Source of the DNA: Actinomadura rubteroloni
GTDB taxonomy: Bacteria; Actinomycetota; Actinomycetes; Streptosporangiales; Streptosporangiaceae
Assembly: GCF_002911665.1 (NCBI RefSeq)
Contig: NZ_MTBP01000001.1
Span: 2,356,001-2,420,000, forward strand
Length of the DNA stretch: 64,000 nt
Reading direction: 5' to 3'
Positions 15,602 to 23,003 of the stretch are shown here, one piece after another. The position numbers and the translations under genes were made by a program. The notes beneath the pieces were generated by a model, which ran no database searches, was not told where the DNA came from, and worked only from the letters and a program-made list of their open reading frames with translations. The number at the start of each line of letters is the position of its first letter. The first letter of the stretch is position 1.

Positions 15602-17728
15602 ATGGCCTCCAGCGACGCGCGCTACCCGTTCTCCGCGATCGTCGGCATGGACGATCTCAAGCTGGCGCTGCTGGTCAACGCCGTGTCGCCGCGGGTCGGC
15701 GGTGTGCTCGTGCGCGGCGAGAAGGGCACGGCCAAATCCACGATCGTCCGGGCGCTGGCCGCGCTGCTGCCGCCCGTGCCGGTCGTGCCGGGCTGCCGCT
15801 TCTCGTGCGACCCGTCCGCGCCCGACCCGCGCTGCCCCGACGGCCCCCACTCCGGCGCCGGCGAGCGCCCGGCGCGGCTGGTGGAACTGCCCGTCGGCGC
15901 GGCCGAGGACCGGCTGACCGGCTCCCTCGACATCGAGCGGGCGCTGACCGAGGGCGTCACCGCGTTCGAGCCGGGACTGCTGGCCGCCGCGCACCGGGGC
16001 GTCCTGTACGTGGACGAGGTCAACCTCCTGCACGACCATCTCGTCGACCTGCTGCTGGACGCCGCCGCGATGGGCGAGTCGCACGTCGAGCGCGAGGGCG
16101 TGTCGGTGCGGCACGCGGCGCGGTTCCTGCTCGTCGGGACGATGAACCCCGAGGAGGGCGAGCTGCGCCCGCAGCTCCTGGACCGCTTCGGGCTGACCGT
16201 CGAGGTCGCCGCGACCCGCGACCCGGCCGAGCGCGCCGAGGTCGTGCGGCGGCGGCTGCGGTTCGAGGACGACCCGGGCTCGTTCGCCGCGCTGTGGGCG
16301 TCCGCCGAGGCCGAGCTGGCCGGGCGCATCGCCGCCGCCCGCGCGCTGCTGCCGGACGTCGCGCTGACCGACGCGGCGCTGCGGCAGATCACGGCGGTGT
16401 GCGCGGCGTTCGACGTGGACGGGCTGCGCGCCGACCTCGTCACGGCCCGCGCGGCGCTGGCGCTCGCGGCCTGGAACGGGCGGACCGAGGTGACCGCCGA
16501 CGACGTCCGGACCGCCGCGCGGCTCGCGCTGCCGCACCGGCGCCGCCGCGACCCGTTCGACGCGCCCGGCCTGGACCGCGACCGGCTGGACGAGATCCTG
16601 GACGAACACGCCGATCCCGACCCGCCCGACGACGACCCCGGCGGCCCCGGCGGCTCCGGCGGCTCCGGCGGTGCGGACGACGCGGCCGGTCCGGGCGACG
16701 GCGCCGGCTCGGGCGACGCTGCGGGCGCGGACGATGCCACCGGCTCCGGCGCGGACGAGAGCGCGGGTGCCGGCGCGGGCACGGGCGCGAACTCCGGCGC
16801 GGGCGCGGGTTCGGCCGAGGGCGCCGACGCGAGTGCGGGCGCAGATGCCAATGCGAGCGCGGGCGAGGGCGCAGGTGCGGGCGCCGGGGGCGGGGCGCCG
16901 GACGCGGCGGACGAGCCGCCGAGCGGCGGGCGCGAGAGCGTCGTGTCGGCGGGGGCGGCGTTCAAGCCGCGCCTGTTCACCGTCCCGGGCCTCGGCGCGG
17001 GCGCGCCGGGACGCCGGTCCAAGGCCCGCACGTCGCACGGCCGCGTGACCGGCGCCCGTCCCGGGTCCGCCGGGATCCACCTGACCGCCACGCTGCGCGC
17101 CGCCGCGCCGCGCCAGCGCGCGAGGGGCCGCGCGGGCGCCGGGCTGGTCCTGCGCCCGGGAGACCTGCGGGCGGCCGTCCGCGACGGACGCGAGGGCAAC
17201 CTCGTCCTGTTCGTCGTGGACGCGAGCGGCTCGATGGCCGCGCGCCGCCGCATGACCGCCGTCAAGGGCGCCGTGCTCAGCCTGCTGCGCGACGCCTACC
17301 AGCGCCGCGACAAGGTCGGCCTGGTCACGTTCCGGGGCCGGGACGCCGAGGTCGCGCTGCCGCCGACGTCGTCGGTGGAGGCGGGCGCGCGGCGGCTGGA
17401 GCGGCTGCCGACCGGGGGCCGGACGCCGCTGGCCGCCGGGCTCGTCCGCGCCGCCGGGGTGCTGCGCGCCGAGCGGCTGCGCGACCCGGCGCGGCGTCCG
17501 CTGCTCGTGCTCGTCACCGACGGCCGCGCCACGTCCGGCGCGGACCCGGCCGCCGCCGCGCCGCTGCTGGACGGCGTCGCGTGCGTCGTCGTGGACTGCG
17601 AGTCCGGCCCGGTGCGGCTCGGCCTGGCCGCCGCGCTCGGCGCCCGGCTCGGCGCGGAGACCGTCCGGCTGGACGACCTGGCGGCCGGCAGCCTCGCCGG
17701 ACTCGTCCGCGCCCACCGCGCCGCCTGA
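15602..17728 (+). CDS. Fused AAA-VWA Mg/Co-chelatase-type protein, probable cobaltochelatase subunit
   Basis: A 708-residue fusion of a ChlI-like AAA domain and a ChlD-like VWA domain. The AAA part (about 8-330) has Walker [10 protein letters not shown] (39-47), Walker [10 protein letters not shown] and a sensor [21 protein letters not shown] low-complexity Asp/Gly/Ala/Ser linker (about 338-437) follows. The VWA domain has a MIDAS motif, DASGSM, near 540. In actinomycetes this protein stands in the cobalamin operon and is taken to drive cobalt insertion together with a CobN-type subunit, which is not in this window. It is the first gene behind the B12 riboswitch. Confidence 0.9.
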   Translation: MASSDARYPFSAIVGMDDLKLALLVNAVSPRVGGVLVRGEKGTAKSTIVRALAALLPPVPVVPGCRFSCDPSAPDPRCPDGPHSGAGERPARLVELPVGAAEDRLTGSLDIERALTEGVTAFEPGLLAAAHRGVLYVDEVNLLHDHLVDLLLDAAAMGESHVEREGVSVRHAARFLLVGTMNPEEGELRPQLLDRFGLTVEVAATRDPAERAEVVRRRLRFEDDPGSFAALWASAEAELAGRIAAARALLPDVALTDAALRQITAVCAAFDVDGLRADLVTARAALALAAWNGRTEVTADDVRTAARLALPHRRRRDPFDAPGLDRDRLDEILDEHADPDPPDDDPGGPGGSGGSGGADDAAGPGDGAGSGDAAGADDATGSGADESAGAGAGTGANSGAGAGSAEGADASAGADANASAGEGAGAGAGGGAPDAADEPPSGGRESVVSAGAAFKPRLFTVPGLGAGAPGRRSKARTSHGRVTGARPGSAGIHLTATLRAAAPRQRARGRAGAGLVLRPGDLRAAVRDGREGNLVLFVVDASGSMAARRRMTAVKGAVLSLLRDAYQRRDKVGLVTFRGRDAEVALPPTSSVEAGARRLERLPTGGRTPLAAGLVRAAGVLRAERLRDPARRPLLVLVTDGRATSGADPAAAAPLLDGVACVVVDCESGPVRLGLAAALGARLGAETVRLDDLAAGSLAGLVRAHRAA

Positions 17729-17785
17729 GGGAGTCCGCGAGGGAAGCCGCCGCGTCGCGGCGGCGAGGCCAGAGGAGGAGCGATC

Positions 17786-18388
17786 ATGCCGCAGGGGAAG
17801 CCGGAGTACGTGCCGCAGGACGGGCTGACGACGCGGGAGCGCCGCAACCGGCCGCTGCTGGTCGTCCACACCGGGCCGGGGAAGGGCAAGTCGACGGCCG
17901 CGTTCGGGCTCGCGCTGCGCGCCTGGAACCAGGGCTGGCCGATCGGGGTGTTCCAGTTCGTGAAGTCCGCGAAGTGGCGCGTCGGCGAGGAGACGGCGCT
18001 GCGCGTCCTCGGGGACAGCGGCGAGGGCGGGACGGTCGTCTGGAACAAGATGGGCGAGGGCTGGTCCTGGATCCGCAAAGCGGGCGGCGAGGACGACCAC
18101 GCCGCCGACGCCCGTGAGGGCTGGGCGCAGATCAAGCGGGACCTGGCCGCCGAGACCTACCGGCTGTACGTGCTGGACGAGTTCACCTATCCCATGAAAT
18201 GGGGATGGATCGACGTGGACGAGGTCGTGGCCGTCCTGCGCGACCGGCCCGGCGCCCAGCACGTCGTGATCACCGGCCGGGACGCCGACCCGCGCCTGCT
18301 GGAGGCCGCCGACCTCGTCACCGAGATGACCAAGGTGAAGCACCCGATGGACGCGGGGCAGAAGGGCCAGAAGGGCATCGAGTGGTAG
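17786..18388 (+). CDS. cobO: Cob(I)yrinic acid a,c-diamide adenosyltransferase
   Basis: A 200-residue CobO/BtuR-type enzyme that transfers the adenosyl group of ATP to cobalt of the corrinoid. The P-loop variant GPGKGKSTAAFG (30-41) is diagnostic; further conserved parts are VFQFVKSAKWRVGEE, LYVLDEFTYPMKWGW and VVITGRDADPRLLEAAD. AGAGGAGGAG precedes the ATG. The stop lies inside the start region of cobB (7-base overlap), so both are translated as a unit. Confidence 0.96.
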   Translation: MPQGKPEYVPQDGLTTRERRNRPLLVVHTGPGKGKSTAAFGLALRAWNQGWPIGVFQFVKSAKWRVGEETALRVLGDSGEGGTVVWNKMGEGWSWIRKAGGEDDHAADAREGWAQIKRDLAAETYRLYVLDEFTYPMKWGWIDVDEVVAVLRDRPGAQHVVITGRDADPRLLEAADLVTEMTKVKHPMDAGQKGQKGIEW

Positions 18389-19731
18389 CACGGCTGGTCG
18401 TCGCCGCGCCCGCGTCGGGCAGCGGCAAGACGACGGTGGCGACCGGCCTGATGGCCGCGTTCGCCGCGCGGGGCCTGACGGTGTCCCCGCACAAGGTCGG
18501 CCCGGACTACATCGACCCGGGCTACCACGCGCTCGCCGCCGGGCGCCCGGGACGCAACCTGGACGCGTGGCTGTCGGGCGAGGACCTGCTCGTCCCGCTG
18601 CTCAAGCACGGCGCGGCCGGCGCGGACGTCGCGGTGATCGAGGGCGTGATGGGCCTCTACGACGGCGCGACGGGCCGTCCGGGCGGCGACTCGGGCGGCG
18701 AGTTCGCGTCCACCGCGCACGTCGCCCGCCTGCTGGACGCCCCGGTCGTGCTGGTCGTGGACGCGTCGGCGGCGGCCGGACGGTCCGTCGCCGCGCTCGT
18801 CCACGGCTTCGCGTCCTACGGGGAAATCAGGCTCGGCGGCGTGGTCCTCAACCGCGTCGGCTCCGACGCCCACGAGGCCATGTGCCGCGAGGCCGTCGAG
18901 GCGCTCGGCGTGCCGGTGCTGGGCGCGCTGCGGCGCCGCGACGACGTGGCCAAGCCGTCGCGGCACCTCGGGCTCGTCCCGGCCGCCGAGCGCAGCGCCG
19001 AGGCCGTCGCGACCGTGGCGCGCCTCGGGGAGCTGGTCGCGGCTTCCTGCGACCTGGACGCCCTGCTCGCCCTGGCCCGCACCGCGCCCCCGCTCACCGG
19101 CGCCGCCTGGGATCCGGGCACGCCGCCGCCGGGGGAGCGGCCCGTGATCGCCGTCGCGGGCGGCCCCGCGTTCACGTTCGGGTACGCCGAGAACGAGGAG
19201 CTGCTGGCCGGGGCGGGCGCGGACGTCGTCCGGTTCGACCCGCTGCGCGACGAGAAGCTGCCCGCCGGGACGCGCGGACTCGTCATCGGCGGCGGCTTCC
19301 CCGAGGTCTACGCGGCGGAGCTGTCGGAGAACGTCCCGCTGCGGGCCGAGGTCGCCGCGCTCGCCGCGTCCGGGGCGCCCGTCTACGCCGAGTGCGCCGG
19401 GCTCCTGTACCTCGCCCGCGATCTCGACGGGGCGCCGATGTGCGGTGTTCTGCCCGATGTCTCCGGAGTCATGGCGCCGCGTCTCGCACTCGGCTACCGT
19501 GCCGCCGTGGCGATCAACGACTCGGTGGTCGCCCGGACCGGCGAACGGGTGCGCGGCCACGAGTTCCACCGCACCAGGACCACTCCGGCGCACGGCCCCC
19601 GCGGTGCGTGGCAGTGGTCCCCGGCGGGACCGGAGGGCTTCGTGCGCGGCGCGTGCGTCGCCTCCTACCTGCACCTGCACTGGGCCGCGACGCCCTGGTC
19701 CGCGCGACGCCTGGTGGAGGAGGCCCGATGA
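18382..19731 (+). CDS. cobB: Cobyrinic acid a,c-diamide synthase
   Basis: A 449-residue CobB/CbiA amidase that uses glutamine and ATP to amidate the a and c carboxylates. The N-terminal DTBS-like domain has the P-loop APASGSGKTT (8-17) and KVGPDYIDPGYH. The C-terminal class I glutaminase has the nucleophile Cys in YAECAGLLYL, the GGGFPEVYA loop and the terminal His in SYLHLHW. GTG 18382 overlaps the cobO stop; the stop overlaps the next ATG (ATGA). Length and motifs look complete. Confidence 0.96.
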   Translation: MVARLVVAAPASGSGKTTVATGLMAAFAARGLTVSPHKVGPDYIDPGYHALAAGRPGRNLDAWLSGEDLLVPLLKHGAAGADVAVIEGVMGLYDGATGRPGGDSGGEFASTAHVARLLDAPVVLVVDASAAAGRSVAALVHGFASYGEIRLGGVVLNRVGSDAHEAMCREAVEALGVPVLGALRRRDDVAKPSRHLGLVPAAERSAEAVATVARLGELVAASCDLDALLALARTAPPLTGAAWDPGTPPPGERPVIAVAGGPAFTFGYAENEELLAGAGADVVRFDPLRDEKLPAGTRGLVIGGGFPEVYAAELSENVPLRAEVAALAASGAPVYAECAGLLYLARDLDGAPMCGVLPDVSGVMAPRLALGYRAAVAINDSVVARTGERVRGHEFHRTRTTPAHGPRGAWQWSPAGPEGFVRGACVASYLHLHWAATPWSARRLVEEAR

Positions 19732-20348
19732 CCGGACGGTTCGGCGACCCGGTGCGGCTGGAGGGGGAGCGGACCGTCCTGCGGCCGTTCTCCATGGACG
19801 ACGCGGAGGACTACGTCGCCGCCCTGCGCGCGGAGGAGGACTGGCTGCCCCCCAACTTCCCCCGCGAGCTGGACGCCGAACGCCTCGCCTGGTGGTTCGA
19901 GGACGGCGTCCACCAGCCGCAGAAGCTCGGCCTCGGCGTCCACCTGGCGATCGTCGACCGGGCGTCCGGCGCGCTCACCGGGACGATCGGGCTGTTCCGC
20001 GTCGACTGGTCCAACCTCACCTGCGAGGTCGGCTACGGGATGCGGCCCGCGTGGCGGCGGCGCGGCTACGCCACCGAGGCGCTGAAGCTCGTCGTCCGGT
20101 GGGCGCTGCACGAGCGCGGCCTGCACCGGGTCGAGCTGCGGGCGCTGACGTCCAACCACGCGTCGATCCGCGTCGCCGAGTACGCCGGGTTCCTGCGCGA
20201 GGGACGGGCGCGCGGCGCCGAGCGGTCGGCGGACGGCGCGCACCACGACCAGGTGGTGTTCGGGCTGATCGCGCGCGACCTGGCCCGCGACGTCCCCGGC
20301 GCGCCTGACGGCGACGCGGCGCCGTCCGGACCAGGCTCGGCGGGATGA
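19728..20348 (+). CDS. GNAT acetyltransferase (RimJ/RimL-like) within the cob operon
   Basis: A 206-residue N-acetyltransferase fold: RTVLRPFSMDDAEDYVAAL start, CEVGYGMRPAWRRRGYATEA acetyl-CoA loop (R-R-G-Y-A), and NHASIRVAEYAGFLREG. It belongs to the Acetyltransf_3 group that acetylates protein N-termini or small amines. It overlaps cobB and the following gene by ATGA on both sides, so it is firmly in the operon although no cobalamin step needs an acetyltransferase. It may be a passenger. Substrate unknown. Confidence 0.88.
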   Translation: MTGRFGDPVRLEGERTVLRPFSMDDAEDYVAALRAEEDWLPPNFPRELDAERLAWWFEDGVHQPQKLGLGVHLAIVDRASGALTGTIGLFRVDWSNLTCEVGYGMRPAWRRRGYATEALKLVVRWALHERGLHRVELRALTSNHASIRVAEYAGFLREGRARGAERSADGAHHDQVVFGLIARDLARDVPGAPDGDAAPSGPGSAG

Positions 20349-20746
20349 ACGCACTCGTCCTCTGCGCCGGGGAGGGCACCCGCGACGCCGCACGCGCGCT
20401 GCTGCCCAAGGTGCCCGCGACCCGGATCGTCCACGCCGACCCCGCGACGCTGCCCGCCGCCGCCCGCGAGGCCGCCGCGCACGGCCTCGACACGGTCGTG
20501 GTCGTCGGCCGCTTCGCCGAGCTGGCGGACGCGGCGGGCGGCGAACCCGTCCTCGACGAGATCGCCGCCGCGCTGGACGCGCCCCCGCCCGCCGAGTGGG
20601 CGACGTCCGGGGCGCTCGGCCGCTGCGGGCGCGAGGTGTGCCGCCGCGTCGCGGACACGCTCGACATCGCCGCCGTCCAGATCGTCCTGGTGGACGCGAC
20701 CGGCCGCATGACCGGCATGTTCGGCCGAACGGCGCCGTCGCGGTGA
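20345..20746 (+). CDS. Unknown 133-aa protein in the cob operon
   Basis: A 133-residue soluble protein starting NALVLCAGEGTRDAARALLP with a mid-segment GLDTVVVVGRFAELADAAGG and an end DIAAVQIVLVDATGRMTG. The alternating beta/alpha pattern suggests a small Rossmann-like fold, but no corrin-enzyme motif is seen. It occupies the place where the first half of the CbiE domain of cobL would be expected, yet shows none of its motifs (no G-x-G start, no GDP loop). It is linked by ATGA and GTGA overlaps to its neighbours. Function unknown. Confidence 0.6.
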   Translation: MNALVLCAGEGTRDAARALLPKVPATRIVHADPATLPAAAREAAAHGLDTVVVVGRFAELADAAGGEPVLDEIAAALDAPPPAEWATSGALGRCGREVCRRVADTLDIAAVQIVLVDATGRMTGMFGRTAPSR

Positions 20747-21648
20747 TCGCGCTCGCCGCGCGGGCGCTGGACCGGGCCGGGCTCCCGGCCGCCGACGCGC
20801 TCGTCGTGTCGGCCCGCGACGGGGCGCTGCGCCGCGCCGCCAACGCCTGCCGCGCCCACCGCAAGGTCGCCGTCCTCACCGGCCCCGGCGCGGGACCGGC
20901 CGAGCTGGCGCGCGAGCTGTTCCCGCAGACGCCGCGCACGTTCGTCGTCTGCGAGGACCTGGACGGCCCCGCCGAGCGCATCGAGCGCGTCCGGCCCGCC
21001 GAGGCCACCACCCGGCCGTGGAACGACCCGCAGGTCGTGCTCGTCCTCGACCCGTTCGGCCGCTTCGACGCGCCGACCTGGCTGGCGGGCGCGCACGGCC
21101 CGTCGGCCTGGGCGCTGCCCGCGGACGCGTTCGCCCGTCCCGCCGCGCCGCCCGAGGTCCGCGCGCTCGCGCTGGCCCGGCTCGGCCCGCGCGTCGGCGA
21201 CCTGGTCTGGGACGTCGGCGCCGACGCCGGCCCGATGGCGGTCGAGTGCGCCCGGCTCGGCGCGGCGGCCGTCGCGGTCGCCGCCGACCGCGCCGCCCGG
21301 GACGCGATCCGCGCCGACGTCGCCGCGCACCGCGTCAAGGTCGCCGTGGCGCGCGGCGCCCCGCCCGCCGTACTCGCGCCACTGCCCGAACCCGACGCCG
21401 TCTACCTCACCGGCACCCCCGACCTGGCCGCCCACTGCGCCCCCCACGCCCTCCGCGCCGCCGTGGCGATCACCACCCCCGACGGCACGGAAGCGGTCCG
21501 GGACGCCCTCGCCGCAGCGGGCTTCACCACGGGATCCGTCGTACTCGGCGGCCTCACGCTCGTCCACGCCACCCGCGACACCGCCCTCCCCGAACGCCCG
21601 GCCCCGACGACCCGGCGCCCCGTCGAGACGCTCGGCGGACTGCGGTGA
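20743..21648 (+). CDS. cobL: CobL-like precorrin-6Y methyltransferase, N-terminally short and divergent
   Basis: A 301-residue protein equivalent to the second half of CbiE plus CbiT. Residues 1-90 match the CbiE part of actinomycete CobL (ALDRAGLPAADALVVSAR, CRAHRKVAVLTGPGAGPAELA, RPWNDPQVVLVLDP). From about 125 comes CbiT, where motif I reads VWDVGADAGPMAVECARLG instead of the usual DVGaGSGs, and the GGG after LPEPDAV is replaced by TGTP. The SAM-binding first half of CbiE is missing. It may be inactive, partly active or repurposed. Start GTG 20743 gives a GTGA overlap. Its last 29 codons are the unit that is repeated downstream. Confidence 0.7.
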   Translation: MIALAARALDRAGLPAADALVVSARDGALRRAANACRAHRKVAVLTGPGAGPAELARELFPQTPRTFVVCEDLDGPAERIERVRPAEATTRPWNDPQVVLVLDPFGRFDAPTWLAGAHGPSAWALPADAFARPAAPPEVRALALARLGPRVGDLVWDVGADAGPMAVECARLGAAAVAVAADRAARDAIRADVAAHRVKVAVARGAPPAVLAPLPEPDAVYLTGTPDLAAHCAPHALRAAVAITTPDGTEAVRDALAAAGFTTGSVVLGGLTLVHATRDTALPERPAPTTRRPVETLGGLR

Positions 21649-21911
21649 CCGCACCCGTCCACACCGCCCACGACACGGGCCTCCCCGAGCGCCCTGCCGC
21701 GTCCCGGCGTCCTGCCGGGACGCTCGGCGGGCTCGCGGTGGTCCACGGCGCCCACGACACGGGCTTCTCCGAACGCCCGGCCCCGGCGGCGCGGCGTCCT
21801 GTCGAGACGCTCGGCGGGCTCGCGGTCGTGCGCGGTGCCCGCGACGCGGAGTTGCCCGAAAGCCGGGCCGCCGCGCCGCGGCGTGCTGGCGAAAGGGTCG
21901 GTGGGTTGCGG
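21559..21911 (+). repeat. Four tandem copies of an 87-88-base coding repeat
   Basis: Copy 1 is the 3' end of the cobL-like gene (21559-21645); copies 2, 3 and 4 fill the next ORF at about 21649-21736, 21737-21823 and 21824-21911. Each encodes a version of VH-x-(A)-x-DT-x-LPERPAP-x-x-RRPVETLGGL. Copies 1 and 3 are closest to each other; copy 4 is the most diverged. The reading frame is kept within the ORF. One base difference at the copy 1 end (GGACTGCGGTG against GGGCTCGCGGTG) decides between a stop and read-through. Confidence 0.85.
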
Positions 21912-21914
21912 TGA
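21645..21914 (+). CDS. Repeat-derived small ORF made of three CobL-tail units
   Basis: An 89-codon frame whose GTG overlaps the cobL-like stop (GTGA) and whose stop overlaps the cobE start (GTGA). The product is three imperfect copies of the 29-residue CobL tail, each ending in TLGGLA or VGGLR, rich in Arg and Pro, with no predicted fold. It could be a translated relay linking cobL and cobE, a once-fused extension of CobL separated by a one-base loss, or a decaying duplication. Whether a stable protein is made is unclear. Confidence 0.5.
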   Translation: MTAPVHTAHDTGLPERPAASRRPAGTLGGLAVVHGAHDTGFSERPAPAARRPVETLGGLAVVRGARDAELPESRAAAPRRAGERVGGLR

Positions 21915-22300
21915 TGGGGCTTGTCGTCGGTGTCGGGTTGTCCTCGCGGGCGGACGCCGCCGAGGTCGGCGCGCTGGTGGACCGGGTGCTCGCGGCGGCG
22001 GGGGCGCGTTCCGGCGACGTGCGGGTGCTTGCGACGCTTGAGGCTCGTGCGGCGGCGGCTGCGCTGGTCGAGGTCGCCGCGGCGCGCGGGTGGACGATCG
22101 TCGGGCACGCTGCCGGGGAGCTGGCGGACGTGGTCGTGCCGCACCCGTCGGAGGGCGTCCGCGCCCGCATCGGGACGCCGTCGGTCGCCGAGGCCGCGGC
22201 CCTGCGCACCGCTCGTACCCTGGGACGGGCCGTGCTGCTCGTCGGCCGGACGACGGCCCCGCACGCCACCGCCGCCCTCGCCGGAGCCGCGCCCCGATGA
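21911..22300 (+). CDS. cobE: CobE/CbiG C-terminal domain protein
   Basis: A 129-residue protein of the CobE/GbiG_C fold: VVGVGLSSRADAAEVGALV, then RVLATLEARAAAAALVEVA and a closing EAAALRTA segment. The related CbiG domain takes part in ring-contraction/lactone opening in the anaerobic pathway, and CobE in the aerobic one; its exact reaction as a stand-alone protein is not settled. GTG 21911 gives a GTGA overlap with the repeat ORF; ATG 21914 is an alternative. The stop overlaps the cobH ATG. Confidence 0.8.
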   Translation: MMGLVVGVGLSSRADAAEVGALVDRVLAAAGARSGDVRVLATLEARAAAAALVEVAAARGWTIVGHAAGELADVVVPHPSEGVRARIGTPSVAEAAALRTARTLGRAVLLVGRTTAPHATAALAGAAPR

Positions 22301-22923
22301 CAGTTTCGACCCAGACAGGAGCCCGCGTGACCGTCCGCCAGCCCCACCCGATCGAGGTCCGGTCGTACGAGATCCTGCGATCCCGTGTCGACCTCACCCC
22401 GATGCCGCCGCTCTGGCGGGCGGTCACCGAGCGGATCATCCACGTCACCGCCGACCTGGAGTACGCCGTGGACGTCGTCACCCACGAGGAGCACCTGGCG
22501 CGCGGCCTCGCCGCGCTGCGCGCCGGGGCGCCGGTCGTCGCCGACGAGGGCATGGTCGTCGCGGGCATCACCGCGCGTTCGGCCGTCTGCCACATCGCCG
22601 ACCCCGCCGCCGGACGGCTCGCGCGCGCCGCCGGGATCGCCCGCGAGGCCGCCGCCGTCCGGCTCTCCTACGCCGAGGTCGGCCCCGGCGCGATCTGGGC
22701 CGTCGGCTCCGCGCCCGCCGCCCTCATGGAGATCATCGCCCGGGACGTGCGGCCCGCGCTGGTCGTCGGGCTCCCGGTCGGGTTCGTCGGCGCGGCCGAG
22801 GCCAAGGAGGCGCTGCGGGCCAGCGGGCTGCCGCAGGTCAGCAACGTGTCGGAGAAGGGCGGCTCGGCCGTCGCCGCCGCCGCCGTGAACGCGCTGCTCT
22901 ACTACGACCGGGAGGCCGCGTGA
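22297..22923 (+). CDS. cobH: Precorrin-8X methylmutase
   Basis: A 208-residue CobH/CbiC enzyme that moves the C-11 methyl group to C-12 to give hydrogenobyrinic or cobyrinic acid. The catalytic His is His49 in VTERIIHVTADLEYAVDVV; further family blocks are PVVADEGMVVAGI, GPGAIWAVGSAPAALMEII and VVGLPVGFVGAAEAKEAL, ending in the N-V-SEKGGSAVAAAA tract. Length is that of the family. The ATG overlaps the cobE stop; an in-frame GTG at 22327 is a less likely start. Confidence 0.95.
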   Translation: MTVSTQTGARVTVRQPHPIEVRSYEILRSRVDLTPMPPLWRAVTERIIHVTADLEYAVDVVTHEEHLARGLAALRAGAPVVADEGMVVAGITARSAVCHIADPAAGRLARAAGIAREAAAVRLSYAEVGPGAIWAVGSAPAALMEIIARDVRPALVVGLPVGFVGAAEAKEALRASGLPQVSNVSEKGGSAVAAAAVNALLYYDREAA

Positions 22924-23003
22924 GCGAGCCGCAGAAGCGCGGGCCGAGCGGGCGCGCGGGCGGCTTCCCGGCGCGCCGTGGGCGAGCGGGGGGCACGGCG
23001 TGA
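22920..23003 (+). CDS. 27-codon mini-ORF bridging cobH and cobC
   Basis: GTG 22920 overlaps the cobH stop (GTGA), and the TGA at 23001-23003 overlaps the cobC GTG (GTGA). The 27-residue Arg/Gly-rich peptide between (SEPQKRGPSGRAGG and so on) has no fold. The exact 4-base overlap at both ends suggests it keeps ribosomes moving across the 77-base gap rather than making a functional protein. It may be coincidence. Confidence 0.4.
   Translation: MSEPQKRGPSGRAGGFPARRGRAGGTA

Noticed and set aside
15359..18391. Very long open frame on the minus strand opposite the chelatase and cobO
   Set aside because: It is antisense to clearly conserved domains, its product is Arg/Gly/Pro/His low complexity, and such mirror frames are expected in very GC-rich coding DNA.
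20345..20746. Reading the 133-aa gene as the frameshifted first half of CbiE
   Set aside because: No G-x-G start, no GDP loop and no CbiE-like spacing in any of the three plus frames of this stretch.
20017..22593. Long minus-strand frame opposite the cob genes
   Set aside because: Same mirror effect; no domain, no ribosome site, and it crosses several well-supported plus-strand genes.
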